64,000 nucleotides of DNA. Origin: Elephas maximus indicus. Its lineage: Eukaryota > Chordata > Mammalia > Proboscidea > Elephantidae. The notes beneath the pieces are model-generated. The model was not told where the DNA came from, did no database searches, and saw only the letters and a program-made list of their open reading frames with translations. The first letter of the stretch is position 1. The number at the start of each line of letters is the position of its first letter. Shown piece after piece: positions 22,215 to 32,599 of this stretch. A program made the position numbers and the translations under genes. The stretch is from NCBI RefSeq assembly GCF_024166365.1, contig NC_064839.1, positions 33,926,378-33,990,377 of the forward strand, in the 5' to 3' direction.

Positions 22215-23890
22215 AATTGGCGTCAGGTGCTTTATCTTCAATCTTACTAATTGTTTGTCATTACGCTATCGTAAAATCATGCTCAGTTCCTCTATTACTT
22301 TATCTTGTGTTCCTTGGCTTACTCTGTGTTTTGCCTGATCTCCTTCAGAATTCTGTATATCAATCTTTTGAATTCTACCTCGGATAATTCCAAGAAATTA
22401 TCTTCCTCCAGAAGGTTTCTTGGTTCCTTGTTTTGGTGGCTTGCTGAAGCCATCACGGTCTGCCTCTATGTGATTTGATATTGACTGTTGTCTCTGATCC
22501 ATCAGTAAGTTATATTTATTTTATGTTTGCTTACTGTGTCCTAGCATCTCATTTTGCTTTCTTTCAATGTGCCCAAATAGGCTGGTCATGTGAGCTAGTT
22601 TGATTATTGGCATCTTTGAAGCTCTCACGCCCTGTCTCCACGTGGCTAGAGCTGTTACTAGGTATGTGAGCCCAGGAGTCCATTTACTTTTCTAGTGTGG
22701 ATTCAGCTCAGGTGTCCAGGTCATTGGTCACTGAGTGTGTGGTACAGGCTCTCACCTACAGTCCTAGGTAGGCAGGGGTATTAGGAGGAGCCACAGGTGT
22801 CTGACTATAGCAGGGGGTCATGTGCTAATCAAGATAGGGACTGACTGCTGCCCCTGAGTGTCTGGGTGGAAGGAGTATCCCTGTTCCCTAGAGTGCATAG
22901 GTAGGTGGGTTTTGCAGCTGAACTATAGGCACCCAATGCTGTTGGCTATAAGGACTGGGAGTCACCATTTATTCTTGGACCCCTGTCGTGGGTGGCTCAG
23001 TGGAGTGGGTAGAGTCAGCATACCTCAGGCCCCTGATGTGGGTAGGTGAGGACCCTGCTTAGTGGGCAGAGTGATGTCAAATGTCACAAATCTGCCACCC
23101 CCCTTTATAGCTGATACAACTGAAAATAGGCTTCAGGTATATACCCTGTCGTACTGTGTTAATGAGGGCCTATGCTGTTGAAATGCGCACACACAGGTCT
23201 ATGCAGGGGTGAAAGCCATTCAAAGTCTGTGGACCACTTAAGGGGTCCCACGCCCAGGCAAAGGGGCTGTGTCTGCCCTGAGTTCCCAACATAGGGGAGC
23301 CGGCAGATTATTTTTTCCTGTTTGTTAATTTGTCTTCTCTCCAAAGCCCAAAGAATGGCTCAGGGTCCATGACAGGTCCTACTTCCTGCCCAGGGGCATA
23401 ACAATTGCTGATGCCAGACCAGGACCAGGAGCAGAGCAGGGAGGGGGCAGGTAAATGGGAGAGAGGTACTTCTCAAAAGGTTTTTTTTTTTTTTTTTTTT
23501 GATCCACAAGGTAGGTTAAATGCTTGTACTTATCTTTCATCAATTGAGTGCCATTTCTTGATGATTCTGAAGGCTTGAGCAGACTCTGCTGCTCAGTCTC
23601 TCTCAACATGGAAAACACATTCCAGGCACTGCTGCTTACCTCCCCCCCAACACACAAGCCAGTCCACCCTAAAGGGTGCAAAGCCCGGCCAGGTAGGTCA
23701 GGCAGCTTCTGAATCTTCTTCCCCTTCCCCTGACACTCAGTCCGATTCCTCAGCTTTGTCTTCAATGTTCAGGGTTCCTACACTGTCATATATAATCTAT
23801 TCACTTTTTTTGTTTGTTTGTTTTTGGATTTTTGTTTTAAGAGGGACCACGGAAAGCGTCTGACTACTCCACCATTTTGACCCCACCTCC
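22215..23890 (-). mobile_element. L1 head fragment: 5' UTR and start of ORF1 only (minus strand)
   Basis: On the minus strand it starts near 23890 (gtcaaaatggtggagtagtc), runs through L1 5' UTR sequence matching 39405-40670, and enters ORF1. The ORF1 part near 22390-22220 reads EVEFKRLIYRI-like and KEHK-like residues. It stops at about 22215 with no ORF2, 3' UTR or poly(A). A poly(T) run near 23480 is internal. Its 5' end is exactly the border of the SDR right arm. Loss of the 3' end could be by deletion or an unusual insertion. Confidence 0.75.
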
Positions 23891-24159
23891 TCTGGGTCTC
23901 ATTCTAAGTCAAAGCCTTGTGCATTCTTTGAATGCTCCTACCAAAGTAAGAGTCTACAGTCTCCCACCCTGCAAAGACTCTCCCAAATCTAAAAGCCCCT
24001 GAGGAGTCCCTAGCTGCTCCATTAGAGGGCCCATCTTCAACTCTCCTGAATATATCAATCTCTCTGCCACCTGACTCAGGGAAGGGGATGTTGCCTCTGA
24101 ACCTCCTCCCCCCACTGTTGACATTGCCCTTGGACTCTGAACACATCACCCCCAGTTTC

Positions 24160-26062
24160 TAGTGCAATACCCTGATGACTGGTGCCAACTGCTCCCTGGG
24201 CTGGAGTTGGCGCAACAGCTGCTGACATTGTCCCTGCTGCCAAAGCTGGTACTTGCCACATGCCAGAACTCCAAATGAGCCCCAAGGACAGGTAAGAGGT
24301 TGCCAGAACCTGGCTGAATGTGAGCTGGGTGAAGGTTTGTGAGGCCCAGGGTCACTCTTCTATTCTCTCCTGTACAGAACGAGACTCAAACCTGTAGATC
24401 CTTCACCTTGGTGAGGGCACAGCAGCCATGGGCTATTTATCTCCGTGCTTCCAGGATTCTCATGCCACACTTCCACTCAGATAGCTGAGAGACAGGTGTG
24501 AAAGTATCTCAATGGCAGAGGTCTATCCCTGATGGTTGACAAATTGGGCTGATGATGCTCTAATCACTGGACATGGAGATGCCATCCAACACGCAGCTGT
24601 CACACCAGACCCAGGTTGTGAGACCCCTGCCTCTCCACCAGGTGAGCCCCTAAGCCCACATGCTGGCCCATCCTAAACCCTGCCTATCCACTGATGCTCT
24701 CCTGCTCCTAAGAGTCCTGGGTTGGGGGAGGGGAGATAGCCCAGCCCAGGTTGTGGAAGCAACCTGTCTCCAAGGCCACTGATTGTTGGTGTCATCTAGA
24801 CTTATCTGTAAAATGGGAATATGATGAGTTTTGTTGTCAGGTTTAGATTTATCAAGAATAAATGCTGAGGCTTATCTTCACTTGCTTACCCATACCTCCA
24901 CTTCCCCATCTCACGTCATTGCTTGCAGTTGAGGAAGGCTGCCCAGACCCATTCACAGAAGGAGCTGAGCTAACAGGTACTTGTAATCTTCAACCTTTGC
25001 AGCGCTGCTGGTTCCATCAAAGGAATACAGGGATAGGATTACAGACACGCTGTCTTACTGCTGTAGGTGAGTAAAGTGCGAGGATCAGGGACCTTGTCTG
25101 CCTCTGGGGCCTACCCGACTCTGCCAAGGCCTTGCCAGCACATCCCTTTCCCAGGCTGCCCTGAACATGCTGACCCAGTGCCAAGCTCTGGCCTATCCTG
25201 AAAATGGCATCCTGTGTGTAGGCATCCACTCTGCTGTGTGCACACAGACATGGCTCTTCTACTTTGCACATTGTGAGTGTCAGTTTTCCAACTCCCAAAG
25301 CTATGGCTCAGGCTGGAGGCAGCTCAGTCGGAGTCTCAGGAATGTCATGGGAAGATAAGTCCTCTACTCTTGGACTCCATTCTTTCAGAGCTACAAGCAG
25401 TAGGAGGAACATATGTTGTCATTAGGTGAAGTTGCCTAAGATGGTTGTCTAGAGGGAGATTGTATGACTGAGTTCTGGGGTTCATGCTGCACATGGAATG
25501 CAAAAGTTCAGAAGGGAAGTAGTGGAATTGGAGAAAGAGGGTGCTGGAGGTGGAAGGCCATGTTCAGAGAGGGGGAGTGGTCTCCAGAATAGGCGACAGT
25601 CATATTGGAAGGGGAGCAGATCCTTTATGGAAATATCTGGGATAGCTGTTTGCATGTGAGTCCCCTGTCCTATCCTAACTATAGATAAGTAGTAGGTGGC
25701 AATGAGACCCCAAAGATGTGGGTCCAGCCTCATCTTCTTCTACCTGATGTGGCTCAGCTTTGCAAATCTGATTTAGGCAGCCCGGGGCCAGGTAATCTCA
25801 GCCAGGTCACAGGAGTCATGTGTTCTGCAGCCCCCAATGATGGCATTCTGGGGTGATGGCTTGGCTCACAGAGAAGGAGGCAGGGGCCTGCTGATGCCTG
25901 GTGATCATCCTTGAGGGTCATACTCAACCCTGTGAGTCCTAAGAAACCAAACATATTTCTGTTCCATCTCCAACCCTGTCTACTGCCTTTTCCACCTCCA
26001 GGTCTTCAGTAAGAACTTAAACATGTCCACTAGACTCTGGCACACAGTGGGCATTCAATAAA
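24160..26062 (+). pseudogene. SDR-family pseudogene, copy R
   Basis: Exons can be placed by homology with copy M: exon 1 ends at 24291, then 24378-24410, about 24468-24641, 24929-25065, 25155-25272 and from 25831. The end is the polyadenylation region near 26057. Most splice dinucleotides survive, including a canonical donor at 25066 where M has lost it. Readable peptides are LPKLVLATC (exon 1), LRKAAQTHSQKELS followed by a stop (exon 4) and AALNMLTQCQALAY (exon 5). The start codon is not evident, the nucleotide-binding loop is frameshifted, exon 2 has TAG, NNAG has decayed and exon 6 is deleted internally. It is more decayed than M and closest to L. Confidence 0.75.
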
Positions 26063-26254
26063 GATTTCATTGATGAAGGAATGGGCTCTGATTTCTTACT
26101 AGTTGGCAAGGACAGCACCTTTTTGGTGTCTCCTGGTATTGCATGTCAAGCCTCTTGTTCCTCTGCCTCGGACACTCATTTTACCCTCTCCTCACTTGTC
26201 CTCACATCTTGGCCATGATCTTGTTGGAAATCCTTGGGCTTTGGACTTAAAATA

Positions 26255-26570
26255 AATTGAGTTAGATTAGGGATTCTCAAACATCAGTGCACACCAGAAT
26301 CACCTGCAGGGCCTGTTAAAACTCAGGCAGCTGCAGTCACTGTAGCTTTGTATTCTTTGTTTTGCAGGGTTTGGAACTGGTTCATTCTGGCTCAATCCCT
26401 TGCTGAGAATTTGCATTTCCACCCCAGATATACTGAATCAGAATCTACATTTTAACAGGATCATAAGGATCACCTGGGATCTTGCTAAACTGTAGATTCT
26501 GATTCGGTATACCTGGGTTGAAATGCAAATTCCCAGCAGGGGGCTGAACTAGAATGGACTGGTTCGAGGC
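26255..26570 (+). mobile_element. MER5-like (hAT-Charlie) DNA transposon fossils
   Basis: Two tandem or overlapping stretches show the MER5 signature (tctcaaacatcagtgcacac; agaatcacctgcagggcctg; gaatcagaatctacatttta). The left arm carries the same DNA, where RTE and MaLR insertions split it. Boundaries are approximate. Confidence 0.55.
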
Positions 26571-26612
26571 ACTGCTTTTTTATTAAGGTAAAATACACAG
26601 AACACAAATTTA

Positions 26613-27335
26613 ACCATTCTGCATCTCACTTTGGTGAGTGGTGCCTGGGGTCTTAAAATCTAGCATGCGGCTCTCTAAGATGCATCAATTAGTCCCAATC
26701 CACCTGAAGCAAAGGAGAGTGAAGAACACCAAAGAAACAAGGGAAATATTAGCCCAAGAGACAGAAAGGGCCACATAAACCAGAGACTCCATCAGCCTGA
26801 AACCAGAAGAACTAGATGGTGCCCAGCTACCACCAATGGCCACCCTGACAAGGGAACACAACAGAGAGTCTCTGACAGAGCAGGAGGAAAGTCGGCTGTA
26901 AAACTCAAATTCTAGTAAAAAGACCAGACTTAATGGTCTGACTGAGACTGGAGGAACCCCTGAAGACATGGACCCTGGACTCTCTGCTCACCCAGAACGA
27001 AAACCATTCTCTAAGCCAACTCTTCAGAGAAAGATTATGTCTTCTGGGTTGTAAGACATAAAATGATACTCGTGAAGAGTGTGCTTCTTAGTTCAAGTAG
27101 ATACATGAGACTAAATGGGCAGCTCCTCTCCAGAGGTGAATGAGAAGGCAGAAAGGGACAAGAGCTGGTTGAATGAACACAGGAAATCCTGAATGGAAAG
27201 GAGGAGTGTGCTGTGACATTAAAGAAAGAACAACTAGGATCACATAACAATGTGTGTATAAATTTTTGCATGAGAAATTAACTTGAGCCATAAACCTTCA
27301 CTTAAAGCGCAACAAAAAAGTCTATAAAAAATAAT
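26613..27335 (+). mobile_element. 5'-truncated L1, 3' UTR only
   Basis: It begins ctgcatctcactttggtgag and continues through the 3' UTR seen in all young L1s of the window, ending near 27335 after cttcacttaaagcgcaac. It is a dead-on-arrival copy of about 720 bp that terminates the homology of the SDR right arm. Confidence 0.85.
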
Positions 27336-27954
27336 CAGTTGTCCATCTTACGTGGCTTTATTCTGGACTCACTACTCTGCTCTATTCATCCATTTTTCTA
27401 ATGTTGTACTAATACCACCGCTGTAGCCTTTTGATAAGTCTTGAAATCAGTAAGTCTTTCAACTTTTTTCTCCTTTTCTGAAAATGTTTTGGCTATTCTA
27501 GGTCTTTTGCATATTCAAAGGAGTTTTAGAATAAGCTTGTCCATTCCTATAAAACAACTTGCTTTAGGGACTTTTGGTTTTCTTTTGTTTTAGACTGTGA
27601 CATTATGACACAGATTCTCTTAAACTTTAAATACCTTCCTATTACTAGGAAGTTTGTCTGTACGATAGAGTCCTAACTGTTGACGTTTGGAAACAAGTCA
27701 CGTAATCAGGGTTTTACTTTCACAATAGTAGTTTTATTTGTTCTTATAGCTTGTTTACTGTTACATAATCACTTTTTTCCAAAGAACTTGTTGGAATTGC
27801 ATTAAATCTATAGAACATTTTGAGAAGAAATAACATTTTAAGATCATTGAATCTCCCAGCCCACAAAAATGGTACATCGCTATTTAGTATGGCTCTTTTA
27901 AAATTCTCCCAGGAATTTTTTTAATATTTAATGTACAGATCTTGCACAACTTTT

Positions 27955-28424
27955 TTTAAAAATAATTTTTAATGTGCTTTAAGTGAAAGTTTACAAATCA
28001 AGTCAGTCTCTCACATATAAACTTATATACACCTTACTACATACTCCCATTTACTCTCCCCCTAATGAGTCAGCCCGCTCCCTTCTTCCCGTCTCTCCTT
28101 TGGTGGCTGTTTTGTCAGTTTCTAACCCTCTCTACCCTCCCACCTCCTCTCCAGACAGGAGATGCCAAGACAGTCTCAAGTGTCCACCTGATACAAGTAG
28201 CTCACTCCTCATCAGCATCTCTCTCCAACCCATTATCACCAGTCCATTCCATGTCTGATGAGTTGTCTTCGGGAATGGTTCCTATCCTGGGCCAACAGAA
28301 GGTTTGGGGACCATGACCGCTGGGATTCTTCTAGTCTCAGTCAGACCATTAAGTCTGGTCTTTTTATGAGAATTTGGGGTCTGCATCCCACTGTTCTCCT
28401 GCTCCCTCAGGGGTTCTCTGTTGT
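27955..28424 (-). mobile_element. 470-bp L1 3' UTR fragment (minus strand)
   Basis: It is flanked by the target-site duplication cttgcacaactttt (27941-27954 and 28425-28438). In L1 sense it starts acaacagagaacccctgagg, near the middle of the 3' UTR, and ends with the A-rich tail at the low-coordinate end. Its truncation point almost coincides with that of the copy at 29915-30382. Confidence 0.9.
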
Positions 28425-28611
28425 CTTGCACAACTTTTATCAGATTTACATCTAAGTGGGTCACATTTTTTTTTTCACGTGGCTGTTTTTTTTTTTTTCC
28501 AACTTCTGGTCATCCATTGCTAGTATATTGAAATTCAATTGATATTTGTATATTGATCTTAAATGACCCAGAAGGCATTGTGTACAGGTTGGTTTTCCCC
28601 ACAGCTCTGGT

Positions 28612-28830
28612 TGGTTGGAGTACCTGTACGGTGCAAACGGCTAAGCACTCGAATACTAGCTAAAAGATTGATGGGTTAAAGCTATGCAGAAGGCCTCAGA
28701 AGACAGAGTTCGCCATCTGCTTTCAAAAGGTCACAGCCTTGATAACCCTGTGGAGCAGTTCTGCTCTGCACGCTTGAGGTTGCCATGATTCTCAATCAAC
28801 TTGACAACTAACAACAACGTGGGAGGTTGA
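28612..28830 (+). mobile_element. AfroSINE, diverged (plus strand)
   Basis: The head gagtacctgtacggtgcaaa, the ataaccctgtggagcagttc block and the tail ccatgattctcaatcaactt are recognisable, but divergence is high. The RTE-like tail ends in acaactaacaacaacg. Confidence 0.7.
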
Positions 28831-29470
28831 ATCTCAGCCTGGAGTTTCAATGGTGAGTCTTGCTAATGGTGCACATGATCCCAGGGTTCCTCACTGAATG
28901 CACAGATTTGTTCTATTACCTTTTTTTTGTAGATTCCATTGGCTATTCTATATAGATGATCATGTTCTCTGCTAATATAGATGGTTATACCTCTTACTGT
29001 CCGATCTAGATGCCTTTGATTTCTTTTTCTTGCCTGTTTGCCCTGGCCATAACCTCCAGTATAATGGTGAATCCAAATTGTCAGAGCATTTTGTCTTCTT
29101 CCTGATCTTAAAAGGAAAGCATTGATTCTATCACCATTAAATATTATGTTATCTGAGATATTTGAAGATGCCCTTTATCAATATTATCAAGGGAATTATC
29201 TCCAATTCCTAGTTTTTCCAGACTTTTAAATCAGAAAAAAATGTTGCATTTTGTCAAATGCTTCTTCTGCATCTGTTGAGGTGATTTTTTTTTAAGTTGG
29301 ATAATGTAGTGAATCGCATTAATTTATGTTTGAATGTAAAACCAACCTGGGGTAAACCTCACTTAGTTGTGATTTATAATCTTCCTAATGTATTGTTAGA
29401 CTTGATTTGGTAAAATTTTGTTAGAAAATTTGCATCTCTATTCCTGAGGGATGGTAACCTGTGGTATTCA

Positions 29471-30570
29471 TTTAAATTTCTTACAATGATACTTGAATGT
29501 TTAATCAAACAACAATAATGTATTGTGAGGTGTACAACATATGTAAAGGTAAACTGTATGACAATAATAGAAGGAGAAATGAAAATGTGCTATTTTAAGG
29601 CTCTTATACTGTATGTGAAGCAGTATAATATACACAATAGTGAACTCTGATAAGTTAAAGATGTATGTTATAAACTCTAAGCAACTGCTAAAAAAAAAAA
29701 AGTATGGTTTCTAATCCATCAGGGAAGATTAAAGGAAATAATGAAAAATACTCAATTTTTTTAAAGGGAAAATAGCAAACAGAAGAAATGGAAAACAAAT
29801 GCAAAATAACAGATTTAAACCTAACCATATAAATGAACACAATAAATGTAAATTATTTCACCTCCTTAATTAAAAGGCTGAGATTGTTAGATTGGATAAA
29901 AAGAAGGCCCAACTCAGAGAACCCCCGAGGGAGCAGGAGAGCCGTGGGCTGCAGACCCCAAATTCTCATAAAACTAGACTTAATGGTCTGACTGAGACTA
30001 GAAGGACCTTGGTGGTCATGGCCCCCAGACCTTCTGTTGGCCCAGGACAGGAACCATTCCTGAAGCCAACTCTTCAGACATGGATTGGACTGGACAATGG
30101 GTTGGAGAGGGATGCTGGTGAGGACTGAGCTTCTTGGATCAGGTGGACCCTTGAGACTATGTTGGCTTCTCCTGCCTGGAGAGGAGATGAGAGGGTGGAG
30201 GTGGTTAGAAGCTGGCTAAATGGATTCGAAAAGAGAGAGTGGAGGGAGAGAGTGGGCTGTCTCATTAGGGGGAGAGTAATTGGGAGTATGTAGCAAGGTG
30301 TATATGGGTTTTTGTGTGAGAGACTGACTTGATTTGTAAACTTTCACTTAAAGCACAATAAAAATTATTTAAAAAAAAAAAAAAGGCCCAACTATATATG
30401 CTGCCTATAAGAAATGAACTTTAAAGGCACAAAAAGTAATAGAATGGAAAATGACATACCATGGCAACACTAGTTAAAAGAAAGCTGGAGCAGCTATATT
30501 GATACTGGGCCAAGTAGATTTCTTTTTTTTTCCGAGTAGATTTTAGAGCAAAGATTACTGAAAAAATTTT
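29471..30570 (+). mobile_element. Old L1, ORF1-ORF2 junction region (plus strand), interrupted
   Basis: Sequence such as ctgtgaa...ttaaagatgtatgttata and the start of ORF2 (attaaaaggctgagattgtt) matches the spacer and endonuclease start of old mammalian L1. It continues after an inserted L1 3' fragment with gcccaactatatatgctgcc. No frame is open. Confidence 0.65.
29915..30382 (+). mobile_element. 468-bp L1 3' UTR fragment (plus strand)
   Basis: It is flanked by a perfect target-site duplication, aaggcccaact (29904-29914 and 30383-30393), and ends in a poly(A) run. It starts cagagaacccccgagggagc, within about 4 bp of the truncation point of the copy at 27955-28424. Confidence 0.92.
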
Positions 30571-30636
30571 ACAGTGAGCATCCATATACCCAGCGTCCAG
30601 ACACTCTCATTAACATTTTACTATACTTGCCTTAAA

Positions 30637-30830
30637 GGAGCCCTGGTGGTGCAGTGGTTAAGAGCTTCACCGCTAACCAAAAGGTAAGTGGTTTAAACAT
30701 ACCAGTTGCTCCATGGAAGAAAAATGTGGCAGTTGGCTTCCATAAAGATTACAGCCTTGGAAACCCTACGGGTCAGCTCCACTCTGTCCTGTAGGGTCGC
30801 TGCAAGTCGGAAATCAATTAGACGGAAATG
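30637..30830 (+). mobile_element. AfroSINE (plus strand), well preserved
   Basis: The head ggagccctggtggtgcagtg and following tggttaagag give an A-box-like element. Then come the B-box-like region, tggcttccataaagattaca, and the tail gggtcgctgcaagtcgg. It is the most consensus-like full AfroSINE of the cluster at 30.6-32.6 kb. Confidence 0.92.
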
Positions 30831-30869
30831 GAGTATACTTGCTTTACCACTTATCTCTTCATCCCGCCA

Positions 30870-31030
30870 GAAACCCTGGTTGCGTAGTGGTTAAGTGCTA
30901 CAGCTGCTAAGCAAAGAGTTGGCAGCTCATCCACCATGCACTCCTTGGAAACTCTGTGGGGGCAGCTCTACTCTGTCCTATAGGGTCGCTATAAGTTGGA
31001 ATTGACTCGACGGCAACAGGTTTGCTTTTT
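30870..31030 (+). mobile_element. AfroSINE, short form (plus strand)
   Basis: It has the tRNA-like head (aaaccctggttgcgtagtgg), a B-box-like gttggcagctcatcc and the tail gggtcgctataagttggaat, but lacks the middle cttccataaagattaca block. It is a shorter subfamily, like the copies at 31968 and 32413. Confidence 0.85.
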
Positions 31031-31049
31031 TTGGTTTATTCATCCCTCT

Positions 31050-31230
31050 GAGGTCTTTGGGTGGTGCAAGTAGTTTTCATTTGCTAACCACCCAGTGTGC
31101 CACAGAAGAAAAACCTGGCAATCTGCCTCTGTAAACATTACACTCAAGAAAACCCTAGGGAGTTCAGTTCTACTCTGTAACACATGAGGTCACCATGAGT
31201 TGGAATCAACTCAAGAGCAACAGGTTTATC
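31050..31230 (+). mobile_element. AfroSINE, diverged (plus strand)
   Basis: The pattern is tctttgggtggtgcaagtag, then tctgcctctgtaaacattac, then ggtcaccatgagttggaatc. It is the third AfroSINE in the same orientation within 600 bp; short pieces of interrupted host DNA lie between them. Confidence 0.8.
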
Positions 31231-31234
31231 CATC

Positions 31235-31770
31235 ACTTTATGCTGTTTTTCCCCCTGCTTTTTGCTTGTATTTCCTGGCTTTTCTGTAATGAACACATAG
31301 TACTTTTGTAATAAGGAAAAAAGTGTTATTTTTTTTTTAATTGAAAGAAAATAAATGCACGCCCCTTGTGGTTGCATGTTTACTTCCACTCTCATTTTGA
31401 AACCTCCTGGGAGACTCCTGCTTGATTCTTGGATACCTCTAGTAATGTTTTTGGTCTATAGCTCCATCCTTCTCTGAGGGCTACTGATCAGACTTCTCCA
31501 ACACCCAGCCCTGTGCTGATTTCCCCCAGCCAGGGTGCCCAGCTCTGCTCCCAGAGTTAGACTTTATCACACAAAGCAGGTTCCTCTGCAGGGTGGTCTA
31601 CATAAGTCAGAAACATCTAGACACAAAACCCACAACATGGATCACACACACACACACACGCACGCACACAGAGGGAAAGTCCACTGGACTGGTGCACATT
31701 TGGCTTCCAGGAGGAAAGAATCATACTCCACTGCAGGTGTATGGAATTCCTCCATTAAAGGCTACCTTAA
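31235..31770. other. Intergenic DNA with a short CA microsatellite
   Basis: I see no gene and no clear repeat family apart from (CA)n with CG interruptions at about 31641-31670 and a poly(T) near 31331. A short open frame at 31535-31786 is not recognisable as a protein. Confidence 0.5.
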
Positions 31771-31934
31771 ACCAGTTGCCATCTAGTCAGAGTAGAACTG
31801 TGTGCCACCGAGTTTTCAGTGGCTGACTTTTCACAGGTAGATCACCAGGCCTTTCTTCTAAGGCATGTCTGGGTGGATTTGAATCTCCAACTTTTCAGTT
31901 AGCAGCCTAGTGTATTAACTGTACCACACAGGGA

Positions 31935-31940
<6 letters not shown>
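31770..31940 (-). mobile_element. AfroSINE, diverged (minus strand)
   Basis: On the minus strand: agtccctgtgtggtacagtt, then agttggagattcaaatccac, then a tail with agttctactctgactagatg. The 3' part is degraded. It directly precedes a TG/TA repeat. Confidence 0.7.
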
Positions 31941-31965
<25 letters not shown>

Positions 31966-31967
31966 CG

Positions 31968-32122
31968 GAAACCGTAGTGGTGTAGTGGTTAAGAGCTACA
32001 TCTACTAACCTAAAGGCTGGTAATTTGAATCCACCAGGCACCCCTTGGAAACCCTGTGAGGCAGTTCTATTCTGTCCTATAGGGTCTCTTTGAGTCGGAA
32101 TCAACTTGATGGCAATGGGTTT
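31968..32122 (+). mobile_element. AfroSINE, short form, first unit of the tandem duplication
   Basis: It runs from gaaaccgtagtggtgtagtg to gggtctctttgagtcggaat and lacks the central block. It is flanked by (TA)n on both sides. Confidence 0.85.
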
Positions 32123-32412
32123 TATATATATATGTGGATATATTTATATTTTAATATATATATGTTTATATTTATTTTATATGTATTTAAATATATGTAT
32201 ATATTAAACTGTATATACATATACAGCGCAAGGGGTACTGCATGGTTCAAAGTCAGGAAAGGTGTGCATCAGGGTTGTATCCTTTTGCCGTATTTACTCA
32301 GTCTGTATGCTGAGCAGATAATCAGAGAAGCTGGACTACATGGAATACCCAGGGACAGTGTATATACATATATGTGTGTGTATGTATGTATATGTGTGTA
32401 TATATATACATA

Positions 32413-32570
32413 TGGAAACCCTGGTGGTATAGTGTTAAGAGCTACATTTGCTAACCTAAAGGTTGGCAGTTAAAATCCATCAGGCACTCCTTGGAAGCTC
32501 TGTCAGGCAGTTCTACTCTGGCCTATAGGATCGCTTTGAGTCAGAATTGACTCGATGGCAACGGTTTTTT
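32413..32570 (+). mobile_element. AfroSINE, short form, second unit of the tandem duplication
   Basis: It runs from ggaaaccctggtggtatagt to ggatcgctttgagtcagaat. It is the same subtype as the copy at 31968 and in the same relation to the neighbouring RTE fragment. Confidence 0.85.
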
Positions 32571-32599
32571 ACATATATGTGTATATATTAAAATGTGTA

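Larger units (their letters stand above)
23890..26612. repeat. Right arm of the SDR inverted duplication
   Basis: It matches 7770-16040 in reverse. It begins at the L1 head (23890) and ends where an L1 3' UTR inserted (26613). It contains copy R, its 3' flank and MER5-like DNA, and lacks the three large insertions of the left arm. It therefore shows the uninterrupted form of the duplicated unit. Confidence 0.85.
27336..29470 (-). mobile_element. Old L1 ORF2 sequence (minus strand), interrupted
   Basis: The reverse complement resembles the middle and C-terminal part of old mammalian L1 ORF2. Stretches such as ttggctattctaggtctttt and tcaaatgcttcttctgcatc are antisense L1 hallmarks. It is full of stops. 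A young L1 3' fragment (27955-28424) and a decayed AfroSINE (28612-28830) lie inside. Confidence 0.7.

Noticed and set aside
31641..31670. Regularly spaced repeats as a CRISPR-like or other array
   Set aside because: It is a CA dinucleotide microsatellite; the genome is mammalian.
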